From Saccharomyces uvarum (Eukaryota > Ascomycota > Saccharomycetes > Saccharomycetales > Saccharomycetaceae): a stretch of DNA of 64,000 nucleotides. The notes beneath the pieces were generated by a model, which saw nothing but the letters and a program-made list of their open reading frames with translations, was not told the DNA's origin and made no database searches. The first letter of the stretch is position 1. Each line of letters starts with the position of its first letter. Location: NCBI GenBank assembly GCA_947243795.1, contig OX365934.1, positions 976,538-1,040,537 on the forward strand, read 5' to 3'. This document shows, in pieces, positions 51,799 through 61,906 of the stretch. The translations under genes and the position numbers were made by a program.

Positions 51799-54339
51799 AT
51801 GTCGCTTTCATCCAGCTCATCAGAGTCATCGCCTCCAATCTCTCTGGCTAATTCCCTGCTTTCAATAAAAACTGAAGACCAAACGGAAATATATGACCAT
51901 AGGAGGCATCCGGATTTAATGCCAGTTCGTTACCAAGCTACCGTATCGAAACAAGAGGAAATGGTTAAACGCTCCGAGCCGACTGCTTCTAAAGAGAAAA
52001 CGAATGCAACAAAAATTAGTAACTCACCTACCAGAGGCCGTTTAGAAGTCAGAGATGTAAATCCTGAGTCGGATAAAACAACTGATCAGCGAAGAACTTC
52101 TGCGAATTCGACCTTTAAAGCGAGGCCCTCTAAATTAGCACATTCGATGCCACATCAAAGACAGCCCCACGTGGAGAAAAAGAATAATTCTTTGCTTCAG
52201 GATGTAGGTATAACGAAAAGTCATATTAGACCGCCTTCTACCATTTCTTCAACCATCAAATCCAAGTTGGGTGCACCTTCCCCGGCAGGTCCTACTACAA
52301 AGGCTCGTCAATCTTCGGTAGTCAATTCGATGTTCGAAACCCCGCTTGAAACGAAAGCTGATACGTATTCCAAGCACGCAAAATCGAAGAGGAGAACACA
52401 ATCAACAACATCTACGCACTCATCAATTAATCCTGTAGTTTTACTTACGAAAAGTCTATCTCAAAAATCTGACGCTTTTGAAAATGATTCACAGGAAAGA
52501 GAGCCAGTACGTATGAACACCAGAGGTTCTGTTAATAGCGATGTATCACAGGCTTCGGGGGATTCACAAGAGACGGAGGAAGATGTTTGTTTCCCAATGC
52601 CCCCGCACGTACATACAAGAGTTAATGGTATTGATTTTGATGAACTAGAAGAATATTCTCAGTTTGCAAACGCAGAAAAGAGCCACTTTCTTGCAAGTCT
52701 TCAAGGACCTACCGGGCAAAAACTCAGTAATACGTCTCACGAAATTGGACTGACAAGCTCTACTTCCACTTCAAGGTCATTATCAGCCCTCAAATATACA
52801 CCTACAGTTATGCCCAGTGGTGGAAACAGTAATAGCACTAATGAAGCGTATGTACCTGAGAAGAAGGAAAATGTGAATAAAGACGGTAAGTCTGCCTCAT
52901 GTCCTGACGTCTCATTTGGTAAAAATAAAGTTGAAGGAGAAGATGGCAACATCCCGCCCCGTGATGCAGCATATTCATATCAAAATATTGATTTTCAAAT
53001 CCCCAATAGGTTTGTTTTCTTCTGTTCAGAATCTGATGAGACAGTGCATGCTACTGATATCCCGTCCTTGGTGTCTGAAGGCCAGTCCTTCTATGAATTG
53101 TTCAGAGGGGGGGAACCAACTTGGTGGTTAGATTGTAGTTGCCCAACAGATGACGAAATGCGTTGCCTGACAAGGGCATTTGGTATTCATCCTTTGACAG
53201 CAGAAGATATTCGAATGCAGGAAACTCGTGAGAAAGTAGAACTTTTCAAGTCATACTATTTTGTTTGTTTCCATACATTTGAAAACGATAAAGAATCGGA
53301 AGATTTTTTGGAGCCCATCAACGTTTACATAGTTGTTTGCAGGTCCGGCGTTTTGACTTTCCATTTTACGCCGATATCCCATTCCGCCAATGTTAGACGA
53401 CGTGTGAGACAACTGCGTGATTATGTCAACGTCAATTCAGATTGGTTATGTTATGCCTTGATCGATGATATCACAGATAGTTTTGCTCCGGTTATTCAAT
53501 CCATCGAATATGAAGCAGACTCTATCGAAGATTCCGTATTCATGGCTCGCGATATGGACTTTGCAGCCATGCTACAAATAATTGGTGAAAGCAGGCGTAA
53601 GACAATGACGTTAATGAGACTTCTAAGTGGTAAGGCCGATGTTATCAAAATGTTTGCAAAAAGGTGTCAAGATGATGCTAGTTGTATCGGGCCAGCGTTA
53701 ACCTCACAAATCAACATAGCGAATTTACAAGCAAGACAAGATAATGTTACTCGCACCAATGATAATAGCTATACAACTTTACCAAACAGCTATGTGCCCA
53801 CAACGTCACAACCAAGGGGGGATATCGCATTGTATTTAGGAGATATTCAAGATCATTTGCTGACAATGTTTCAAAATTTGTTGGCATATGAAAAAATTTT
53901 CTCTAGATCCCATACAAACTACTTGGCTCAATTGCAGGTAGAGTCCTTCAATTCGAATAACAAAATCACTGAAATGTTAGGGAAAGTCACGATGCTGGGT
54001 ACAATGTTAGTTCCATTGAACGTTATCACCGGTCTGTTTGGTATGAACGTTACGGTGCCAGGAGGAGGTTCTAGTATTGCCTGGTGGTTCGGTATATTGG
54101 CGTTTCTACTTTTACTGGGCGTTGGAGGTTGGTTCTTGGCAAATTTTTGGATTAAAAGAATAGATCCTCCAGCCACACTAAATGAAGCTGCGGAGAGCGG
54201 TGCCAAATCGGTTATATCCAGTTTTTTACCAAGAAGAAGTAAACGATTTAACGATCGTTCCAAAAACGTCAATGTAAGAGCCGGCCGTTCAAAAACGTCG
54301 GTTGAAAGTCTTCCTAGTAGATATAGCCGTTATGACTGA
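51799..54339 (+). CDS. CorA-type Mg2+ transporter, ALR1/ALR2 family
   Basis: Plasma-membrane magnesium channel of the CorA superfamily. 846 aa (S. cerevisiae ALR1 859, ALR2 858). A long Ser/Lys-rich N-terminus (about 1-390) is followed by the conserved soluble domain beginning YQNIDFQIPNRFVFFCSESDETVHA. Two membrane segments lie near the C-terminus: the first ends in the CorA signature GMN (748-750), the second is about 760-785. The tail ends SLPSRYSRYD. The N-terminus (KTED, YDHR, PVRYQ) looks closer to ALR1, but the subtelomeric position recalls ALR2, so I leave the symbol open. The frame is intact and probably functional. Confidence 0.93.
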   Translation: MSLSSSSSESSPPISLANSLLSIKTEDQTEIYDHRRHPDLMPVRYQATVSKQEEMVKRSEPTASKEKTNATKISNSPTRGRLEVRDVNPESDKTTDQRRTSANSTFKARPSKLAHSMPHQRQPHVEKKNNSLLQDVGITKSHIRPPSTISSTIKSKLGAPSPAGPTTKARQSSVVNSMFETPLETKADTYSKHAKSKRRTQSTTSTHSSINPVVLLTKSLSQKSDAFENDSQEREPVRMNTRGSVNSDVSQASGDSQETEEDVCFPMPPHVHTRVNGIDFDELEEYSQFANAEKSHFLASLQGPTGQKLSNTSHEIGLTSSTSTSRSLSALKYTPTVMPSGGNSNSTNEAYVPEKKENVNKDGKSASCPDVSFGKNKVEGEDGNIPPRDAAYSYQNIDFQIPNRFVFFCSESDETVHATDIPSLVSEGQSFYELFRGGEPTWWLDCSCPTDDEMRCLTRAFGIHPLTAEDIRMQETREKVELFKSYYFVCFHTFENDKESEDFLEPINVYIVVCRSGVLTFHFTPISHSANVRRRVRQLRDYVNVNSDWLCYALIDDITDSFAPVIQSIEYEADSIEDSVFMARDMDFAAMLQIIGESRRKTMTLMRLLSGKADVIKMFAKRCQDDASCIGPALTSQINIANLQARQDNVTRTNDNSYTTLPNSYVPTTSQPRGDIALYLGDIQDHLLTMFQNLLAYEKIFSRSHTNYLAQLQVESFNSNNKITEMLGKVTMLGTMLVPLNVITGLFGMNVTVPGGGSSIAWWFGILAFLLLLGVGGWFLANFWIKRIDPPATLNEAAESGAKSVISSFLPRRSKRFNDRSKNVNVRAGRSKTSVESLPSRYSRYD

Positions 54340-55539
54340 TTAGACCCTTACGAGGCAGGCAAAATTTTGGTACTATGTCGTGGAAGATACAGAGCGACTT
54401 GTATGCCTTGCATTTCAAGGCAATTTTAGTGGTTAGCAAGGTAAAGTGGGTAGGATGACGATATATATATAGATATATATACACATATGGCATAAATACA
54501 GCATATGGCAGGTATTGCGGAAATATTGTTTGGAGTGATCTTATTGTTGTGTTACCTCACAATATCCGGGAATCGCTGTCTTCTTCAGGAATGTCCAGAA
54601 AAGATAGACTAGATTTGTACAGTATATGCATTCTTGTTTTTATGATAGTTAACGTAAATCTATTTCGCTGTAATAAAAATTGATCTTATTCAAATCTTTA
54701 TATGAATGTGCTGATCTTTGTCATTTAGAGAACGCTATATGCAATTAATGTGACATTTCAAGATGCCGTGAAATATTAAGGTACGAAAAAGGTTATATAT
54801 CAGAGTGTGTAGGATGATGATCCGCTACTCAAATATGCTGACTGCTGGTCTACAAAATTACATTGGCTTGAGTTAAAATCAAAATTACACCGCAGCATTG
54901 AGTACTTGCAGGGTGATAGTATATTATTAAGGATAGGTCGAAATTATACCCTAGGGTCCAAAGAATACTCTTTTCTAAAATTTATCAAGGTCACTGAGGG
55001 CAAGCAGCGGTCGTCGTCGAATTAATTAGTGATAAATTCATTAGCTTTGCGCGAACTCAGAGCTTTCCTTTTATTATCAAGGCACGTGATATTATTCTGA
55101 ATGTGATATGTGAATTTATTGAAAGTGCAGTGCAGTATCATATTTATGTCATTCTTAGCGCAATACCAGCTACAGATAACTGCTAAAAACGCAGCACCTC
55201 GAAGTGTATGTAGCAATTGTATCAAAGTATTTAACAAGGTTACGCCTGTGTAAACAAATCACACAATTCGTTCCTCGAGAGCGCATTGGCTGCAGGAAAA
55301 ATACCTACTGCTATTGCAATGTGGCGCACCATTTGATCTGATAATTGTGTAAGTTTTCTCGGTTGAGAAGCATGACATGTTCGCTTGGCTTCGTTTCTCC
55401 ACAGTTTTCCGTGGCTCTAAACAACCTTTAGGAAGGGCATGAAATGCGTCTTTTGTGCTTTATAAAGATTATTGAAATTAATAAACTGTTGCGTTTTACT
55501 ATATAATAGTGTAGGCTATTAAACCTACTGCAAGTGGCG
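54340..55539. other. Intergenic, ALR / SAM4 (convergent)
   Basis: 1.2 kb between two stop codons, unusually long for a convergent yeast pair. A short AT repeat (TATATA/GATATA) lies at 54462-54485. No gene or LTR was recognised. It may hold relics too decayed to read by eye. Confidence 0.5.
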
Positions 55540-56517
55540 CTAAGTGTACTTCTTTACAGCAGCAGAAATCTCCTGGATGTCTTTTGGAGTTGTTCTACAA
55601 CAACCGCCGATAATACGAGCACCGCTACCGATGTACTGTTTAACCACTGTGTCCCAACTATTTAGCTTATCACTATTTGGCAACCATATCTTTTTTTCAG
55701 TATCATATACTTCCCCACTGTTTGGATAAGCAAGCAAGGGCATATTAGGTAAAGCACGGTGTAGGGACTCGAGGATATCAGGAGATTGATTGAAACTAAC
55801 ACAGTTGATTCCTAAAAGCAAGAAGTTAGGATTGATCTTGTCGCCCAGGTCTTTGATAACCTTTGCAACTCCTTCCATGGTAGTGCCATCTCTCAAGACA
55901 CCGTGCTCGTGCACAGATAACCCAATATAGAAAGGTTTCGATAAAATGCTTTCATCCCAGGACAAAATAGCCTTCAGCTCGTGAATGTTAGGAATTGTCT
56001 CGAACCCAAGCAAATCCAATTTCTCGTTTCTGTTGAAGTTGTCTAACTGAGGCTTGAAGTACTGATAGAAGTCAATGCTTTCCGGATTAGGACCGTAGTC
56101 ACCTGTAAACTCACAGCAAACGTGAGCGCCCCATGGACCGATACAACCAATCAAGTGTTTTTCTTCACCGATGCAATCACGAGAAAAGTCGACAATTCTA
56201 GTCAAAAGATTATCGTATGCTGCCAAAGTTTTGATTGGGGTGTTTTCAGAGACGGATTTGAAACTGGTTTGGTATGTTATCGTCATCAATATTTCAGCGC
56301 CAGCTGCCAAGAAATCGTTGAACATTTCTTCGACAATTTTCCTGTTAGCAGATGACTCGTCGGACCAAAATGATTCGCTGATGAATGGGATAGTAGACCA
56401 TACGGGATTGGCGACCTTGATACCTCTGTTCTCAAGCTCTGTTCCTTGACCACCATCAAGAACAAGAACTTTCTTGGGATCATCCGCTAATAGCTGCTTT
56501 AAAGGAATACGTGCCAT
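55540..56517 (-). CDS. SAM4: S-adenosylmethionine-homocysteine methyltransferase
   Basis: Transfers a methyl group from S-adenosylmethionine to homocysteine, giving methionine; in S. cerevisiae it lets cells use or dispose of SAM. 325 aa, the SAM4 length (paralogue MHT1, 324). The zinc-binding Cys residues of the family are present: Cys239 in GINC and Cys306-Cys307 in GGCCRTTP. The DGGQGTELE start motif is at about 20-28. The ATG is at 56515-56517. It lies directly downstream of the SAM3 relic in the same orientation, the SAM3-SAM4 order known from S. cerevisiae XVI-L, which favours SAM4 over MHT1. The frame is intact. Confidence 0.92.
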   Translation of the reverse strand: MARIPLKQLLADDPKKVLVLDGGQGTELENRGIKVANPVWSTIPFISESFWSDESSANRKIVEEMFNDFLAAGAEILMTITYQTSFKSVSENTPIKTLAAYDNLLTRIVDFSRDCIGEEKHLIGCIGPWGAHVCCEFTGDYGPNPESIDFYQYFKPQLDNFNRNEKLDLLGFETIPNIHELKAILSWDESILSKPFYIGLSVHEHGVLRDGTTMEGVAKVIKDLGDKINPNFLLLGINCVSFNQSPDILESLHRALPNMPLLAYPNSGEVYDTEKKIWLPNSDKLNSWDTVVKQYIGSGARIIGGCCRTTPKDIQEISAAVKKYT

Positions 56518-56903
56518 GTTTTCTACTGCTTTTCTGACAAGGTTGTATTAGACTAATTTCCAATTATGTTGAATAATGGTAATAAATGGCCTGGTTGAAC
56601 TAAGCTGTCAGTCTTAAAAGATGCAATCAAGCGCCAGAGACAAGTTTTTTTGGTAGAGATTTTTACATTTAGAAAATGACTAATACTTGTTTGAGAATCA
56701 TCGAAGATAGAAAAAGTGCAAGCTAAATTTTCCAACTTTTTCAATTTTTTCACTTCAGAGTGCCGTGCAGTAAGAAAAAAACCCTGCGTGCATAATCGAC
56801 GCCGTTGCTCGCGCCGTCCAGCTCAGTAAGACAATGAATGCTTTTGTTCAAGAGATATACAGTTCGATCATAGAAATTATTAAAAGCTACATAGGCAATA
56901 GGT
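56518..56903. other. Intergenic, SAM4 promoter
   Basis: 386 bp between the SAM3 relic and SAM4. It contains poly(dT)-type runs on either strand near 56645 and 56740. No complete Met31/32 (AAACTGTGG) or Cbf1 (TCACGTG) site was found by eye. Confidence 0.5.
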
Positions 56904-58649
56904 TTAACACCAAAACCTGTATATTTTGTAGTAGAATGGTTTTGAAGTGATGAATTCTTTCTCGGCTTGTTTTTGCTCATTAAAGACTTCTAGATTCTCA
57001 ACGGAACAACCAGTGTCAAGATCAATTTCACTTTTCTTGATGTACCAATTTTTCCAGTCCTCTATAAATTCTGTGCGAAATATAGACAACAATCATAATC
57101 GGGATACTTAAACAGTACTCAAAAAACCCTTTAGCCGTGCCTGGGCCGCCCACTGGAGCAGCTGAAACATATATTTCACCGGCTATTAGCAGGGCGTTTT
57201 GCACACGTCCTAAAACACCCCCGTACACACCTAACATAGATTTGTAGGCAATCTCACCCTTGGATCTTCCTTGAGCTTTCCAAGCCATTCTGAATCTAAC
57301 TTGCGACATGCAAATACAAAACCAAGTGAAGAAAGATGAAATGGAGCACAGAGCGAAAAGCCAGGTGAAGACTTCCCCTTCCTTGTTAGATGCAACCAGG
57401 AAACCTAAAAGACCGAAGATACCACTAATCCCGATACCAACCAAGGGTCTTCCCTTTCTGTCCATATAAGCACAAATTTCCGGAAGTTGACCGGATGCTC
57501 CCAAAGCTTGAATTAGCCTCGAAGAAGCATAGACGCACGAGTTACAAACAGACATCACTGCAACAAGGATAACAACGTTCATAAAGTTCGAGACCCTTGT
57601 ACCCATTGAACCGGTATTGCTTAAGGCAATAACGAAGGGAGAGGCAGAGATATCTTCACTCGTTGATCCATTAAGTAGTCTAGGATCGTTATAAGGCACT
57701 AGACAACCAATGATGACGACTGTCGTAATGTAAAAGATGGCGATTCTCCAAAACGTACCTTTAGCGGCACGGGATATCGATGAGATATTCTTGGACTCTG
57801 TGCTAGTCAATAGAACCAACTCGCTACCACCGAACGAAAAGCTGCGGAAACAAAGGTGTTACTTAGATTCTTGAAAACAGGCTTTGCAAAAGAACCGGGA
57901 TTGTGCCAATATCTAGTGCCAATGTACCCGCTAGAGTTGGGGCCACCTCCGGCAATTAGCACGATACCGATGATAATGAAAATGAATATAGATACGACTT
58001 TGATAATTGACAAAGCGAACCCTTTGACACCAAACAAGTTCAAGCACATGATGAAAACGTAGAAAATAGCAACCCACACGGCGGGGTTTACAGTTTGGTT
58101 CCAATACGAGATGGTAAGCGAACAACCAATCAATTCGCTCGGGAAGGAAATCAGCCAAGACAAAGCATAGTTCGTAGCCACAGTGAAGCCGATGGACTGA
58201 TCTATAAACCTGCTAACATGTGTGGCATACGAACCAGAAACTGGAAACTGACAGGAAAGTTCCGCAGCACTCTGCACAACACAAAACATAGAAGTACCAA
58301 CCAACAAGAAACCAATCAGCAAAGCGGCGGGCCCAGACGCCAAAGAGTAGCCCAACCCGATGAAAAGACCAGTTCCCAAAGTGCCACCTATGGCAATCAT
58401 GGTCAAGTGTCTCTGCTTTAACACTTTTTGATAAGGCTGAGACGCTAGTTTCCATTGGATTTTTTCCTGTTCCGACTATTCGCTATTCTCAAGGTCCTCT
58501 GTTATGACGTGTAAGTTACTCTGCTTAAATGAGTCCTTCATTCTTCTCATCAGCGAGCCAGAATGGTCTGAACCCCCCGGTATCGTTGCCGATTCAGTCT
58601 CTATTTTGGTGAACTTATCTGACTCGTTCTCTGTCTTTTGAATATCCAT
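56904..58649 (-). pseudogene. SAM3: SAM3-like S-adenosylmethionine permease, broken
   Basis: Relic of the high-affinity SAM permease (amino-acid permease family, about 587 aa in S. cerevisiae). The start ATG (58647-58649), N-terminus, ~12 membrane-segment region and FWC C-terminus are all recognisable, but the frame is broken. Lesions: an in-frame TAG at 58476-58478 (about residue 58); an apparent 15-base in-frame loss near 58014-58019 that removes the conserved ExEF stretch before a membrane helix; a one-base loss in an A/T run at 57837-57840; and a one-base loss near 57057-57063. The lesions are inferred against S. cerevisiae SAM3 from memory. Similarity stays high between them, so inactivation looks fairly recent. 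Confidence 0.9.
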
Positions 58650-59133
58650 CTTGACACTTTTCAAATCTCAGTAGAGCTAGCTTCCCACTTTACAAGCTCT
58701 TGAATTTCTCATGTGCAAGCAAGCACAAATAACGACCGTAGTTTCCAACTCTTGTTTTATCTCGATGGCTTAGAAATTTTTTTACTGAGTCTTCGGAAAA
58801 AAGCATGAGTCTTATCGAACAGATGTATCACTCGCCTTGTGACTGACTCCTTTCCGCATCCGGAACAGAAAAAAATAGGGTCTCACAGTATGAAAGAAAA
58901 TCCAAAATACTTGTTTGCGAGTTGAGAGCGAGAGGCAGATGTTGAAGCTATCTTACGTAGAATTTAATCTCTTGAACTAGCATACGTACATGCGTCTAAT
59001 AACAAAAGCTCGCGTCGGTTGGGTTCAATTGAGACAAGAATAATCTCCAGTCACAGACATCTTTATGGGATGATCTACCGAAAGCAAAAGAAGCGGCCCT
59101 AGCTACCCGGCTGGGCGTGCGCTGCCTGAGCAT
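58650..59133. other. Former SAM3 promoter region
   Basis: 484 bp upstream of the dead permease. No open frame or recognised site. Its distal end runs into the ~155 bp repeated element. Confidence 0.5.
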
Positions 59134-59288
59134 GGTCACATGACTGTCACATGATCATGTCGGAACGCGCTGCTCGAGAAAATGCGTTCAGCCGCACATG
59201 CAAGGTACGTCAGCGCGGCGGCTAAGTAAGCGGTGGTAAGAGAGACGCTATAAGATGAGAGAAGGTAGCTACGCTGTTGGTGAAGGCC
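59134..59288 (+). repeat. Subtelomeric repeat, copy 1 (putative X-core relic)
   Basis: Direct repeat of 61907-62060, about 80% identical by eye. Its left end carries two GTCACATGA units (59135-59143 and 59146-59154); the following GGAACGCGCTGC, GCGTTCAGCCGC, GGCTAAGTAA, GCTATAAGATGAG and CGCTGTTGGTGAAGGCC blocks are shared with copy 2. Copy 2 directly precedes the telomeric repeat array, so copy 1 may be an internal remnant of an older chromosome end. Calling it an X-core element is inference. Confidence 0.65.
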
Positions 59289-59357
59289 ATAGTAATATCA
59301 TCGGGCCGTATGAGGATGACAGATTATGGTTAAGCTGTAGTTCTGCAGTATTGTTTG

Positions 59358-59663
59358 TGTTCGAACAAGATTTAACTATCGTCCATCTATCACTATTACA
59401 TACAGTGTTAAAAGGTGACATAAATTACAAGACCAGTAAAATAGGATTCAAACTATTATCAAAATTAATGGAGGCTGATGTGCAAGGCCTGAGTGAATTC
59501 ATATAAAAAGAGGAACAGAATCATTTATAGTATTATGCAAAGTTGCCAATTCCTTTTTTGTGGATTCCTAAATCCACGAGGGGAATCTCTAGTATTATCT
59601 TTATACGTAATATTACAAAATTTATAAATAAAGGAATCCTAAAAATTATCATCTGATTTTTCA
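59358..59663 (+). mobile_element. Degenerate solo delta-type Ty LTR (first)
   Basis: About 306 bp that aligns with Ty1/Ty2 delta as I recall it: TGTTCGAACA start, ACATACAGTGTTA, AATTAATGGAGGCTGA followed by a CGCAAGG-like stretch, CATTTATAG, the hallmark GGATTCCTAAATCC at about 59561-59574, CTCTAGTATTATC, and GGAATCCT with AATTATC near the end, closing in TCA. It is shorter than a full delta (~332) and heavily substituted. No target-site duplication is visible. A spurious 83-codon frame (59255-59506) runs into it. Confidence 0.75.
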
Positions 59664-59862
59664 GATAAACAAAGTATACTAAAATCTCTCCTCGCAAATT
59701 TGGAAATCGATAAGAGAAAGTCAACAATTCCATCAGATCCGGCTGCCTCATTAAAATCAAAATATGTCTCTAACAAGAATGAATTAAACCACTTAATTTT
59801 ATGTTAGTAGGGTAATGACTAACTATATATCAATCATGTTTGGCTGGTATTCATGCTTTTTA

Positions 59863-60224
59863 TGTTATAATAAAAATCAGCTACCGTCCATAGATATTCC
59901 TATACCAAAGTAAGTCAATTATTTATGTTACTAGAACATTGCCATATCCAATGCTGAAAGAAGACCTGAATTGAGCTACTTGCGAACAAGAGTGAAACTG
60001 TCATCGACTATATAGAAAGTTGAAACGTAAGGATTGATAATGTAGTGGGATAATGACCAATAGCATATAAAATGACGAAAGAAATATGTATGATATTAAG
60101 TAGAATTATTGATTCATTTTTAACGGTTCCTATATTTTCAAGAAAAAAGTTTTAGTATAATCTTTATAGATAGTATAATTACATTTATCATAAACCGAAT
60201 TTTGAAAATTTTCAGAAATTCTCA
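59863..60224 (+). mobile_element. Degenerate solo delta-type Ty LTR (second)
   Basis: About 362 bp in the same orientation as the first LTR, 200 bp downstream. Diagnostic stretches: TGTTATAATAAAAATCA start, ATTTATGTTACTAG at about 59921-59934, AAAGTTGAAACG with TAAGGATTGATAATGTA at about 60016-60043, GCATATAAAATGA, and the TTCTCA-type end at about 60219-60224. It has diverged more than the first copy in the GGATTCCTAAATCC region. No target-site duplication is visible. Confidence 0.7.
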
Positions 60225-60358
60225 CGATAATCAAAACCCAATAACGATTGAATATGTCGATTTTTAAATTTATGTAAGCTACTAACATCAGATATTATAA
60301 CATATTCACATAAATAATAAATCTTATATGCCAAAATAGTAACAGTTTATTCTCATTC

Positions 60359-61437
60359 TCAATCACCACAAGCCGTCTCTGCACATTGAGCACCATCTTT
60401 GTTGTCGTTACAGAAGCCATCAACCCCCCCATATGTATTAAAATACAATTCACCATGGACAGCATTCTCTTCTCCAATATCAGAGTAATTTTCTATATAC
60501 CCTGGGTCAGGATTATCAGTTACCGACCAACAATATTTCCATCCTGGGTTATTATCAAACCAATCAAACATGCCTTCATCATATTCCTCTTCAAGGAGAG
60601 GCCTACTTCTTCCTGCCCGTTCAGTGAGATCAACGTTTGTGTTGTCCCAATTCCATGATATCCAATTGACATCAAAATAGTTCACGCGTCTCTGAAGTGT
60701 TTGAGATCCAGAAAGAGTGGCCGGCAATGTTCCAGGAGCTTCTACACTTATTATAGCATCAACCAATTCAGTTACATTATTACGCATATGCGTGGCTGCA
60801 TGATGCCCAAACTGGCTACCGAAATACAACACATGCTGCATATCGGCAACTGTAATATTTTGCCCTCTCTTTTCTAGACCACCAGGGTTCGATGTATTCA
60901 GATAGTCAAAAGCACCTAATAAGACAAGACCAACTGTTTGCATGGTTGCATTGATTGCAGTTAAGTTATTGAGACTTGAGGAATGAAAATCTAAGCCAGA
61001 AAAAGTATCAATATATCCGGTAGACCTTTTTGAAGTTGATGCCACCGAACCCGCTGCCCCGGCCATAGCAGCTGCTGTGGTAGCAACACCGCCTAAAGAA
61101 CCTGCGATCAATGCAACTGCAGCTCCAACCCAACATGAGGTGCTGCCTAGATCAGTTGTACATTTGTTGGCAGCATACGCTCCGGCTATTCCTGCTAGCG
61201 TGATGAAAAACCCACTGGCACCTCCAGCCAACGCCCAATAGTAGTTTGCCTTTTCTTTAGATTATTGCTTACCATAGGTGAAGCAATCACTGCAGTATCA
61301 ACTATAGCTTTTGCATCTCTGGAACGAAAATAATAAAAGGAAACAGTAAATACGAAGATAAATAACAGTATATTACGTCTCCAAATTCTCCATGAATTTT
61401 GAAGACGATTGGCGCTTATTTTTGCTTGATCAGTCAT
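60359..61437 (-). pseudogene. KHS1: KHS1-like killer-toxin candidate, frameshifted
   Basis: Two overlapping minus-strand frames together look like one gene of ~360 codons, close to the ~350 aa I recall for chromosomal KHS1. Frame 1 (ATG at 61435-61437, ends 61195) gives 80 residues: basic N-terminus, membrane anchor (about 18-33), then a KKR processing-type site. Frame 2 is open from about 61250 to the TGA at 60359-60361, with Gly/Ala-rich hydrophobic segments, a LEKR and a LQRR dibasic site, several N-glycosylation motifs and a Cys-containing C-terminus. The frames are offset by -1 near 61246-61260, in an A/G-rich run. As sequenced no full protein is made. The family assignment is by gestalt and position near a telomere. 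Confidence 0.6.
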
Positions 61438-61906
61438 GAAACGTTACTTCCGAAAAGTGTCTACCCCTTTGTGGGACATTGCTGTACTTTGAAAGAAAGT
61501 TTCTTTGTATAGTGTACGTTTATAATTAATTTCAACTAATATTTTCTCCCATGTCAAGCAGTGAGATACGTGCGTGCTTGAACGTGAGATATGCGGGAAT
61601 AAAAATAAATACCACAAGTAGCGGTTGAGAAAAGTACTTAACCTCAACAATATTTGTTACCGGAAGTTTTCAAAAAAGTACATTAGCCCAACCACATCCA
61701 CTAAGCTCCATTATGGCCGCGATTCTTTTACGTTTAATGCGCAACTACAAGTTTCACATATGAAAACCAGGTCCTCTAAGAGATCGTGTTGACAAACCGT
61801 TCTAGTAAGCAAACTCTGCCAAATCTGCTGATAAAGTACAGAAGCAGCCGAGTTGTTTTTTTGAAAAAGAGGCCCTTTTTCTTAAAAAACGAGCAGGTTG
61901 CATGAC
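61438..61906. other. Intergenic, between KHS1-like relic and repeat copy 2
   Basis: 469 bp. It holds the presumed promoter of the KHS1-like frame. A poly(dT)-type tract lies at 61855-61882. No other gene or site was recognised. Confidence 0.5.

Noticed and set aside
55399-55407. Perfect Met31/32-type core (AAACTGTGG on the minus strand)
   Set aside because: It is 3' of both SAM4 and ALR, not in a promoter, so it is unlikely to control the methionine-cycle gene.
59255-59506. 83-codon + strand frame beyond the SAM3 relic
   Set aside because: It starts inside repeat copy 1 and runs into a decayed delta LTR; no domain, so it is chance.
60359-61437. Programmed -1 ribosomal frameshift as explanation for the two KHS1-like frames
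   Set aside because: No X-XXY-YYZ heptamer is present in the 0 frame near the overlap; a simple indel in an A/G run is the more economical reading.
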